A stretch of DNA of 64,000 bases, taken from an uncultured Clostridia bacterium. Its GTDB lineage: Bacteria; Bacillota; Clostridia; Christensenellales; Borkfalkiaceae. The notes beneath the pieces were generated by a model. The model worked only from the letters and a program-made list of their open reading frames with translations. It had not been told where the DNA came from and did no database searches. The stretch covers positions 109,508 through 173,507 of the forward strand of contig CALVWR010000001.1 of assembly GCA_944367565.1 (NCBI GenBank). The letters run 5' to 3'. This document shows, in pieces, positions 19,768 to 27,156 of the stretch. The position numbers were made by a program, and so were the translations under genes. Within the stretch, counting starts at the first letter, position 1. Each line of letters begins with the position of its first letter.

Positions 19768-21228
19768 TTAAAAACATTCTAATTCCCGCGCGGCAATCCC
19801 TTCGTCTTCATACCGTTTCACCCGCATGGTGCACCGGAGATAACGGGCAATCTGCGCACGCATTCCGTCATCGAAATCCGTCTCAGACGCCTTCCGACTG
19901 CCGTTCCACGCATAAATCGCCCCTGCGGGAAGCAGATAAAAGTCACTGTAGATCGTGTGCCAGGTTGTCTGCATAAACCCGAAATAATGATATTTTTCCG
20001 TGTTTTTCAGACAGATCATCGAAGTCTCCCGATCATCATAGGGAACCGTGATTACGCGAAATCCTTTCTCGCTCAGAAAACGGGACGTCGGCAGGGACTC
20101 GTCCTTTGTCCAGTACTGCCAATCGGCGAGAATGATATTTTTATCCAAACCGGACAGAAGCCTTTCGCAGATTTCCCGACTCGCCCCGTTTGCGGTACAC
20201 CCCGTAAAGCAATCTCTGCCGAGCAGCATATCCGCCCACATGATCGGAGTTCTGCCCTCGGATTTCAGAAAACGCGCAATCGCATTGATATGATCGATCA
20301 GAATTTGCGTTTCATCCTTCCCTGCATACGCCCTGTCCGCGGCATAATTGTAAGCTTCATCACAACCGATGGCAAAATACCGCCCCTCTCCGCAAGCATC
20401 AAGCAACTCGACAATCAGTTTTTTCTGTAAAACTTCCGTATCGGGATTTGCCAGGTTCCAGTTCCAGCCGTTGGTTTCAAAATAAGGAGCCAGGCGCGGA
20501 TTCTGTTCGAGAACGGCGTGTTTCCCGTTTTTTATCCGACACTGTGAAGCATGACCGTAAATGTTAAGCATGGGAATAATTTCCGTTCCGAAAGCCGCCG
20601 CGTCCTGCGTAAGCTGGCGGATCCAACGCGGGGAATAGGCATTTTTTCTGCCGAAAGCCTTATTGGTTTTATATGGAAACATTCCCCAAAATTCCAGCAC
20701 GATGTGAGAATATCCCAACAGACCCGCAAGCCGTACGAACTTCCGTGTTCTTATGAATCCGCTTTCCGGAAACACACAAAGATGTAATCCGCGGAAGCGG
20801 ATTGCCGGAATATCTTCTATCCGACCGATCGGAAGGGTAAACGCCTCTTTGCCTCGCTTCGTTGACCTGACCTGTAAAAATTTCAGCAAAGTGCTGAATG
20901 CGTGTGCAAAAGACGGTTTGTCATGAAACGACAATTCCGCCTTTTCGTTCTCAATGCGGATCGTATACTCCCATTCTCCCGCTGTTACGGAATCGGGAAG
21001 GCGACAATCCGCGGAAAGCACCGCCGCGGGAACATCGGTGACAATGCGATTTATTTTCAGTTTGCCAGTGCCGCCCGTAAAGTTCGCATACAGTTCGGCA
21101 AATAATTTCATTTGCTTGCAATCCGAATATTTCGCCGGCACGTTCAAAATCATGTTGCGGGAAAAAACCCATTCTTTCCCGGTCATTTCCATATGTTCCG
21201 GCTCCGGATATATGCCCGAAAATTTCAT
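19768..21228 (-). CDS. GH20-like beta-N-acetylhexosaminidase
   Basis: 486-residue protein: N-terminal GH20b-like alpha/beta domain (about 1-130), then a barrel beginning near IPAIRFRGLHLCV. The Asp-Glu pair used for substrate-assisted catalysis is seen in FAIGCDEAYNY. No signal peptide, so it acts inside the cell on imported oligosaccharides or glycosides. A GGAG site precedes ATG 21228, and it follows the Gfo/Idh gene by 23 bases. The specific sugar is unknown; GlcNAc- or GalNAc-containing glycans are the family norm. Confidence 0.82.
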   Translation of the reverse strand: MKFSGIYPEPEHMEMTGKEWVFSRNMILNVPAKYSDCKQMKLFAELYANFTGGTGKLKINRIVTDVPAAVLSADCRLPDSVTAGEWEYTIRIENEKAELSFHDKPSFAHAFSTLLKFLQVRSTKRGKEAFTLPIGRIEDIPAIRFRGLHLCVFPESGFIRTRKFVRLAGLLGYSHIVLEFWGMFPYKTNKAFGRKNAYSPRWIRQLTQDAAAFGTEIIPMLNIYGHASQCRIKNGKHAVLEQNPRLAPYFETNGWNWNLANPDTEVLQKKLIVELLDACGEGRYFAIGCDEAYNYAADRAYAGKDETQILIDHINAIARFLKSEGRTPIMWADMLLGRDCFTGCTANGASREICERLLSGLDKNIILADWQYWTKDESLPTSRFLSEKGFRVITVPYDDRETSMICLKNTEKYHYFGFMQTTWHTIYSDFYLLPAGAIYAWNGSRKASETDFDDGMRAQIARYLRCTMRVKRYEDEGIAARELECF

Positions 21229-21251
21229 ATTTTTTTCTCCTTTTCTTTCAT

Positions 21252-22328
21252 TTACAGTCTTGTCGCACGTCCGGAGGAAATGCTTTCATATACGGCATTC
21301 ATCGCCTTGACGGTATTTTTATGCCATGCAAGATTGATTTTGGGCAGGCGTTTTTCTTCTATGTTTTTCACAAATTCGTCAATCAGTCCGACCCACTCGT
21401 CAAAATAAGTATATTGTACGGTATATCGATTATCGGGCGCTCCGTTATGATAATCGTTGGGACCGAAACAATCGGTAAACAGACTCCCGTTCGTCCCGTG
21501 AATCACAATATTCACCTCCATCCTCTTGGGAAATATTTCCCAACCGGGACCGGGCACTTTCAACTTGTTTTCCGAACGCGACCAACTCGGATCCAACGAA
21601 AAAATCACGCCGTTTTTCATCCTTCCGACGACCGAAAGCATATCCTCTTCTTCAATATCATGTCGCATATTCGGCGCTGTTTTTGCAAAGATCAGATCGA
21701 ATTCGCTGTCCGTCACCTCCCGTATCAGATCAAAAATATGAGGGTGATCGCAAAGCGCCCCGCCGCGGAATTTATCGCTGCCCGCTTTGATGGGAACGCG
21801 TTTTCCGTAACTTTTTTCGGGAATTCCCTGCCAGGGAAACGCCCAGACGGGAGAAAGCGTGATATTCGTCGCGTTGAACGCATCCGTTTCCCCGATCGTT
21901 TTCTCTTTCATCAGTTCTTTCATGCGCATGACGACCGGATTATAATGGAGCTCCAATTCGATCTGAAAAACAATTCCGCTTTCAGAAACCAGTTTTTCCA
22001 TCTGCGCATATTCATCCATATCGAAGGTGGGAATTTTCATGGAAAGGACATGGATTTTTCTTTCCGCACACAGACGAACCTGCCGAAGATGCTCGCTGTT
22101 CTCGCTTGCCAGAACAACCGCCTCTATTTCCGGATGCGCATACAGCATTTCTTCCTCGCTGTCGTAGCACGGAACCCCCTTCACGCTATGCAGAAATATT
22201 TCCTTTACTTCTTCATTCGCGGCAGAAACGGCGATCCAGTCGAGTTTCGGATTGTTTTTGAGTACGTCATAATATTTTCTTGTATGTCCGTGCGTCATCC
22301 CCATCATCGCTATTTTTAATTTTTTCAT
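21252..22328 (-). CDS. Gfo/Idh/MocA-family oxidoreductase
   Basis: NAD(P)-dependent sugar oxidoreductase of 358 residues. It starts MKKLKIAMMGMTHGHTRKYYD, where the glycine-rich loop is replaced by a GMTHGH form seen in some family branches. The EVVLASENSEHLRQV-type strand follows, and HPHIFDLIREVT occupies the catalytic His region in the C-terminal domain. ATG 22328 follows the stop of the upstream gene by 2 bases. It may reshape a sugar or sugar acid released by the GH20-like enzyme; that role is inferred from context. Confidence 0.86.
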   Translation of the reverse strand: MKKLKIAMMGMTHGHTRKYYDVLKNNPKLDWIAVSAANEEVKEIFLHSVKGVPCYDSEEEMLYAHPEIEAVVLASENSEHLRQVRLCAERKIHVLSMKIPTFDMDEYAQMEKLVSESGIVFQIELELHYNPVVMRMKELMKEKTIGETDAFNATNITLSPVWAFPWQGIPEKSYGKRVPIKAGSDKFRGGALCDHPHIFDLIREVTDSEFDLIFAKTAPNMRHDIEEEDMLSVVGRMKNGVIFSLDPSWSRSENKLKVPGPGWEIFPKRMEVNIVIHGTNGSLFTDCFGPNDYHNGAPDNRYTVQYTYFDEWVGLIDEFVKNIEEKRLPKINLAWHKNTVKAMNAVYESISSGRATRL

Positions 22329-22330
22329 GA

Positions 22331-23026
22331 TTACGACCCCACTTTTATATTTTCCAAGGTTTTCAATGATCTTTTCGCACATTTTATCACTTCCGCAAGG
22401 TGTCTGCATTTTTCGAGATTCACCTCACGGACCGCCGTATCCCTGACCGCGGCAAAGGCGTTGCGGATCACGTTGATCTGTCTTTCCGAATAACCGTATA
22501 ATTCCGCGTCCGTATCGCGATAAGCGCTTTTGTGTTTGCCGAACACATACAACGATTTCTGCGGCAATTGCGTATCCACGACCATATCGCACGCCACTCC
22601 GTTGTCCGCAATAATTTCATGCTTGTCGATTTCTTCTTCCTCGGCGGGAAGCGTCGCTCCCAGCTCGATCGTACAGACGCACCCGTTCGCGGTCTCCGCG
22701 ATGCAGTTCAGCGTCCGCTTCCCGCCGATCGCGAAGATCTCTTTGACTTCGGAACCGATCGTGAATTCCAAAATCCCGATCTCTCTTTCCAGCACGCCGA
22801 ACAGATCGCTTCCCTCCCGCACGGTGTGCCCGATGCGGTATGTACAGATTTTCCCGATTCTGCCGCTCAGGAAAACAGCTCTCAGCTCCGAAATTTTGCG
22901 TTCGCTTTCCCACGGCAATACGGGAATTTCCCGTCCGCCGATCTGCACCGTTTTTCCGTCCGCCGACAGGATTCCCGAATCCTGTACGGAATATTTTTCA
23001 ACTAAAAAATCCAAACCTTTCTGCAT
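22331..23026 (-). CDS. Unknown protein, resembles the C-terminal domain of Gfo/Idh oxidoreductases
   Basis: 231 residues with no nucleotide-binding loop. The segment CTIELGATLPAEEEEIDKHEIIADNG and the following DMVVDTQLPQKSLYVFG look like the substrate-side domain of Gfo/Idh proteins, so it may be a companion of the adjacent oxidoreductase. AAGGAGG lies 8 nt before ATG 23026; the open frame upstream of that is spurious. It sits 13 bases after the PfkB kinase gene. No firm function is assigned. Confidence 0.6.
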   Translation of the reverse strand: MQKGLDFLVEKYSVQDSGILSADGKTVQIGGREIPVLPWESERKISELRAVFLSGRIGKICTYRIGHTVREGSDLFGVLEREIGILEFTIGSEVKEIFAIGGKRTLNCIAETANGCVCTIELGATLPAEEEEIDKHEIIADNGVACDMVVDTQLPQKSLYVFGKHKSAYRDTDAELYGYSERQINVIRNAFAAVRDTAVREVNLEKCRHLAEVIKCAKRSLKTLENIKVGS

Positions 23027-23039
23027 GTACGATCCTCCT

Positions 23040-23873
23040 TCATATTTGAAAAAATTTTTCCGTTTCCTCTTTCGTCGGAATGGAGGAAACGGCATACTTA
23101 CGCGTAACTTCCAACGCCGCCGCTTGATTTGCGGCGGCAGCCGCCGATTCCGCCGTCGCCCCCGAAGCAAGCAGCGCCGCAAGCACGCCGTTAAAGGTAT
23201 CTCCCGCCCCGGTCGTATCCGTCGCTGCAACTGCGGGCGAAGGCAGAACTTTCCTTTCCTTTTTCAGCAAGCACCCTTTTTCCCCGAGCGTAACGATGAC
23301 GTTTTCCCGCGATTCCACGCAAAAGGCTTCGTGTTCGTTCGGCGTGAACAAATCAACGCTGTTCAGAATTTCATCGCAGATCTTTCTTGCGGGAGCCGGA
23401 TTCAAAAGAATGCGCGTCTTGTATTTTTTAGCGATTTTTACGGCTTCGGTATTCACCGCTTCATCCGTCTCGTTCGTGAGAAGCAATATATCCGCCTCCG
23501 CAATCCGTGTTTCAAAGGCCTTTACGTCCGAAAGCGTAAGCTGCGCCCCCCGGCAGACGGTAACGGTATTTTTTCCTGCATCATCGGTGACAATTGCGGC
23601 AAACGCCGTTTCTTCGGCTTTGGGCATGAGCACTGTCCGAATGCCTTCATTTTCCAAAAAGGTCCGTAACGCAAGACAATCCGCTTTTCCGACCGCCGCC
23701 AGAAAGTCCACCTGAGCCCCGTATCTCGCCGCGGCGACCGCCTGATTGAATCCCTTTCCTCCCGGTTCGAAATGTACCAAAGCCGCCTCTACGGTCTCGC
23801 CTTCCCGGGCTAACCGTTTGACGGGCAAAAATACCGAATTCCCGGCAATCCCGATCACAGCCACTTTGTTCAT
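23040..23873 (-). CDS. PfkB-family sugar kinase (ribokinase-like)
   Basis: 277 residues with the two PfkB signatures: GGKGFNQAVAAARYGAQV near residue 38 and the anion-hole motif DTTGAGDTFNG near residue 220, which carries the catalytic Asp. It phosphorylates a sugar or nucleoside; ribokinase is the closest type, but the partner genes point to a sugar from glycan breakdown. It overlaps the SIS gene upstream by 4 bp. Confidence 0.87.
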   Translation of the reverse strand: MNKVAVIGIAGNSVFLPVKRLAREGETVEAALVHFEPGGKGFNQAVAAARYGAQVDFLAAVGKADCLALRTFLENEGIRTVLMPKAEETAFAAIVTDDAGKNTVTVCRGAQLTLSDVKAFETRIAEADILLLTNETDEAVNTEAVKIAKKYKTRILLNPAPARKICDEILNSVDLFTPNEHEAFCVESRENVIVTLGEKGCLLKKERKVLPSPAVAATDTTGAGDTFNGVLAALLASGATAESAAAAANQAAALEVTRKYAVSSIPTKEETEKFFQI

Positions 23874-24571
23874 AAATTTTTTATTCTCCCGAAATATTTT
23901 TCTTCGAGTTTGCTGTTATGTTCTCTTCCGCCGTCAATGTTTCCGCTCAGATAGATCGGCGGCCGCACGCCTTTCCGCGCGGCAAGCGCGGCGCCCCTGA
24001 TCAGACAGGAATTGAGAATAAAGCATGACGCCGCCGTGGAGAGCCCTCCCATTTTTGCCTCACCGACAGAAATACAGGCGTCCCCGTAGGGAACTTTGCA
24101 GTCGATGGCGATATCCACATTCTCGTGCAGCCGCCCGCCGCAGCCGAAGTACGCCGATGAGGAAATTCCCACACAACAGATCTTCCGCGCCCGCGCCGTC
24201 TCCGCCATTTCCACGGAAACCGCATTTTTCCCCGAAGCGGAAATGATGAACAGCATATCCCGTTCGGTGGGACGGTATCTTCTGAAAATCTCCGGCGCTA
24301 TTGCGTGCATTTTCTCCATTCGACTGGATTTCGCCGCTCCGTCATGCAACATCAGATCGGTATCGAGCATCGGCGAAACGTTTGCCAGCCCGCCGGCGCG
24401 GTAAAACGCGTCCAGCCCCGGCAAATGCGAATGTCCGCAGCCGAACACGAAAATCAAGCCGTCCCCTGCGATGACCTTCGCAACCAGTCCGGATGCGGCT
24501 TGCAGATTTTTCTCTTCCTCCCTTTCGATCCGATGAAGAATTTCCGTTATTTTATTCAGATATTCACTCAC
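23870..24571 (-). CDS. SIS-domain phosphosugar-binding protein
   Basis: 233 residues with an SIS fold: FVFGCGHSHLPGLDAFYRAGG near residue 42 and LFIISASGKNAVSVEMAETAR near residue 108, the phosphosugar loop. Related proteins are UPF0309-type sugar isomerases. The start is GTG 24571 with a GGGGAG site about 13 nt upstream. It is paired with the PfkB kinase, so kinase product and isomerase substrate may be the same compound. Confidence 0.82.
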   Translation of the reverse strand: MSEYLNKITEILHRIEREEEKNLQAASGLVAKVIAGDGLIFVFGCGHSHLPGLDAFYRAGGLANVSPMLDTDLMLHDGAAKSSRMEKMHAIAPEIFRRYRPTERDMLFIISASGKNAVSVEMAETARARKICCVGISSSAYFGCGGRLHENVDIAIDCKVPYGDACISVGEAKMGGLSTAASCFILNSCLIRGAALAARKGVRPPIYLSGNIDGGREHNSKLEEKYFGRIKNL

Positions 24572-24701
24572 TTTTTTTATATTCTCCCCTGTTTTTGCCG
24601 ACCGTAACGAAATTTTCCCGTAACTTAGACGGCAAGATCGTCTTTCGCCTGAAACAAATCGCGGCAGATGGAATAACGCTTTCCGTAATGGTCACGCTTA
24701 T

Positions 24702-25733
24702 TTATTTTTTCAATACTCTTTTGTAATTTTCCCCGATCGCGTTCCAAAGTCTGATCGGCTCCGGAGCCGCAACGCTCGTACCCAGACCGCCGCGATAGGT
24801 CCAGGTTGCCAGACGATCCACCCCCATAGATTCATACATATCCACCACTTTGTCAATTTGTCCGAAATCCTCGGGCTGCGCGTTATATCCCATCAGCCAA
24901 CGCTCGGATTCCTTATTGTATTTTCGGGCGATCCGAACCGTTCGTTCGGTAATTTCCCGAAAAAAACTCATGGGAAGAGTCCAGTTAATAATCGTCGTTG
25001 AAAACACGTCAAAATACGGACACGCCGCCACCATATCCCAATTGTCGTATCCCCGCAATTCCGTAACGTAATAGCTGTTTTTCGTCGCGTGAACGCAACA
25101 AGTGATTTCCAGCCCGGGATTCACCTCCTTCAGCGCCTTGGAGCAATCGGAAAGCGTTTTCAAAGCCTCACGCCAACGAAATTGCCTGACGTCATCATTC
25201 ATGAACCTTGGCATTTCGTAACCGTAATACTCTTCAAATTTCTTCATACATTCGGGACAGCGGCAAGACCAGTCGTCCCCCGCTCCGCCTGTGATCGAAG
25301 CGTAAGATTTGGGATATGCATAATGCGGTTCATCCCAGAAAAAACCGTCTATCTCCGTTTCTTTCGCCAATTTCAGGCAGAGCCCCGTAAAATAATCTCT
25401 GAAAGAACGGGTATTGAAACATGCCGCATTCAGAACTTCCCCCGTATACGCCGAAACCTGCCTGTGGTGTATATGATTCTGCAAAAACAAGCTGACCTGT
25501 TCTCCTCCGAAATATTTTCCGATTCCCCAGGGATCCGCTATACAACGCAACCCGACTTTATGGGCAGCCCTGATGATAGGATCGATGTTCGGAAACCAGA
25601 AATCCATGTCGAATTCCGTGATTGCAAGAATCACCGTATCGCAGCCATGCTCTTTCATTTCCATGAAATCCTTTTCCGCATGTTCGACATAATTTAATCC
25701 GTAATAACTTACCGCTGTATGTTTGATTGCCAT
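24702..25733 (-). CDS. TIM-barrel protein, putative glycoside hydrolase
   Basis: 343 residues with repeating barrel strands (CDTVILAITEFD, GLRCIADPWGIG, IDGFFWDEPHYAYP). The FFWDEP motif ends a strand and could supply a catalytic acid, as in many glycosidases. CRCPECMKKFEEYYG could bind a metal. No signal peptide. It is the first gene of the minus-strand sugar set and faces the AraC regulator. I do not recognise a named family. Confidence 0.6.
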   Translation of the reverse strand: MAIKHTAVSYYGLNYVEHAEKDFMEMKEHGCDTVILAITEFDMDFWFPNIDPIIRAAHKVGLRCIADPWGIGKYFGGEQVSLFLQNHIHHRQVSAYTGEVLNAACFNTRSFRDYFTGLCLKLAKETEIDGFFWDEPHYAYPKSYASITGGAGDDWSCRCPECMKKFEEYYGYEMPRFMNDDVRQFRWREALKTLSDCSKALKEVNPGLEITCCVHATKNSYYVTELRGYDNWDMVAACPYFDVFSTTIINWTLPMSFFREITERTVRIARKYNKESERWLMGYNAQPEDFGQIDKVVDMYESMGVDRLATWTYRGGLGTSVAAPEPIRLWNAIGENYKRVLKK

Positions 25734-25756
25734 CTTTTTTTCCTTTTTTTTGCATT

Positions 25757-25785
25757 ATTGTAGCATACGGACTTATTTCAAACAA
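25757..25785 (-). promoter_or_regulatory. Promoter of the sugar-gene operon
   Basis: TTGTTT (25785-25780) and TACAAT (25762-25757) with 17 bp between them on the minus strand, about 20 bases before ATG 25733 and in the space shared with the divergent AraC gene. The weak -35 is compatible with activation by that regulator. Confidence 0.6.
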
Positions 25786-25836
25786 CCTGTAAAACGATAA
25801 TATAAGGTTTAAATTTCGAAACTTACTTTTTCTTTC

Positions 25837-25865
25837 TTGACAACGGTTTCGGCATCTGCTATAAT
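25837..25865 (+). promoter_or_regulatory. Consensus promoter of the AraC gene, implying a leaderless mRNA
   Basis: TTGACA (25837-25842), 17 bp, TATAAT (25860-25865). The A of the ATG is the seventh base after the -10, where +1 is expected. No ribosome site is present upstream of the ATG. Confidence 0.75.
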
Positions 25866-25871
25866 GCGCAT

Positions 25872-26657
25872 ATGTTTATCAGTTCTGAAAATTTTTCATT
25901 GACGGTCGATTGCGCGCTTCCGTTTTCCTGGAAAGTGAGCAACGCCTACGCACACCCCCGCGCTTTCGATGCAATATCCTTTCGCGTCAGAGGAAATGCG
26001 GATTATACCTATGGCGGGAAGCACCTTCATGCCGATACGAACGACATTCTTTTCGTTCCCGCGCATCAGGATTATCTCCTGTCCGCAAACGTCGACGAAT
26101 CGGTATTGGTGATCCATTTTTTCCTTTATCCCAAAGCGCCGCGGGACATACAGGTCTTTCACCCTTCCAATCCCGATGTGTTTTATCGGCTTTTTACCGA
26201 AGCATGCGCAATCTGGCGGACCAAAGAACTGGGATATCGACACAAAATAACCTCTCTTCTTTACAAAATTTTCGAGCAGATAGAAATTCAGCAATATAAA
26301 GCCGAACTGCCCGTCAAAACCGAAAAATTGCAGGAAGCCGTCACCTATCTGCACGAAAACTTCTTTTCTTCGGACACGACCGTGGAATCCACCGCCGCTT
26401 ATATCGGCACCAGTACCGTATATCTCAGAAAACTTTTTCATGCCGCACTGAACGAATCACCCTTGCATTATCTTACAAAATTACGCATTGCGCACGCTCA
26501 GGCTCTTTTAAAGACGGGATATTATTCCGTCGAAGAAGTAACCACGCTTTCCGGATTCAACGATTCAAAGTATTTTTCTACCCTTTACAAAAAATATACG
26601 GGTTATTCTCCCTCCCGAAATTATGCCAAAACCCTTTTTGTCAGCAATAAAAAATAA
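25872..26657 (+). CDS. AraC-family transcriptional regulator
   Basis: 261 residues: an N-terminal cupin-like ligand domain (DAISFRVRGNADYTYGGK, HLHADTNDILFVPAHQDY) and two C-terminal HTH motifs from about residue 155 (STVYLRKLFHAALNESPLHYL, and VEEVTTLSGFNDSKYFSTLYKKYTGYSP). It is divergent from the sugar operon and probably regulates it in response to a sugar. The ATG sits directly at the predicted transcription start. Confidence 0.92.
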   Translation: MFISSENFSLTVDCALPFSWKVSNAYAHPRAFDAISFRVRGNADYTYGGKHLHADTNDILFVPAHQDYLLSANVDESVLVIHFFLYPKAPRDIQVFHPSNPDVFYRLFTEACAIWRTKELGYRHKITSLLYKIFEQIEIQQYKAELPVKTEKLQEAVTYLHENFFSSDTTVESTAAYIGTSTVYLRKLFHAALNESPLHYLTKLRIAHAQALLKTGYYSVEEVTTLSGFNDSKYFSTLYKKYTGYSPSRNYAKTLFVSNKK

Positions 26658-26870
26658 CATATCAAAACGGAAATTGATTTTTTTTATAATAATTTTACAG
26701 CGCTTTCGATTCCGATGTTGTACAGACAGATTGCGCGTATCTGCAGACGGATTAAAAGAAATTCTGCGTTCGGTATACTCCCGTCCGCGCGCCGGGCATT
26801 TCCGAAAATGCGGGAACGGTGGATTATACCGCCGCGGCGGAAACGGGACGCAAGAATTTTCCGTTGGGAT

Positions 26871-26919
26871 AAAAAAGCAGGGCGGACCGCGTTAAAAACG
26901 CGGTCCGCCCTGCTTTTTT
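26871..26919. terminator. Bidirectional terminator between araC-type gene and copA
   Basis: 23-base arms (AAAAAAGCAGGGCGGACCGC and GTT) around a 3-base loop, with A and T runs at the ends, so it can stop both converging genes. The rest of the 26658-26928 gap shows no gene. Confidence 0.85.
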
Positions 26920-26928
26920 CTTACGTTG

Positions 26929-27156
26929 TTATCTTTTGATTTCCGTTACGGTATATCCCGCGGCGGAAACGGCATTCCTGATCTGTTCGTCGGTCACGGA
27001 ATCGTTCGCCGTAAAGTATGCCGTCTTTTTCTTCAGGTCCACCGACGCGTCCAGCCCCAGTTCCTTCAGCGCGCTCTCCACGCGCGCACTGCAGTGCGCG
27101 CACGACATTCCTTCGATTTTTACTTCGCTTTTTTCTTTCTTCTTTCCGAATAACAT
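26929..27156 (-). CDS. Possible internally initiated CopZ-like copper chaperone within copA
   Basis: An in-frame ATG at 27156 is preceded by a strong AAAGGAGGAGACAAA site, so ribosomes could start here and make a free 75-residue metal-binding domain (KIEGMSCAHCSARV). The site itself is read as Lys-Gly-Gly-Asp-Lys in the full CopA. The simplest origin is loss of the copA stop codon ahead of copZ. Production of the short form is inferred, not shown. Confidence 0.6.
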   Translation of the reverse strand: MLFGKKKEKSEVKIEGMSCAHCSARVESALKELGLDASVDLKKKTAYFTANDSVTDEQIRNAVSAAGYTVTEIKR

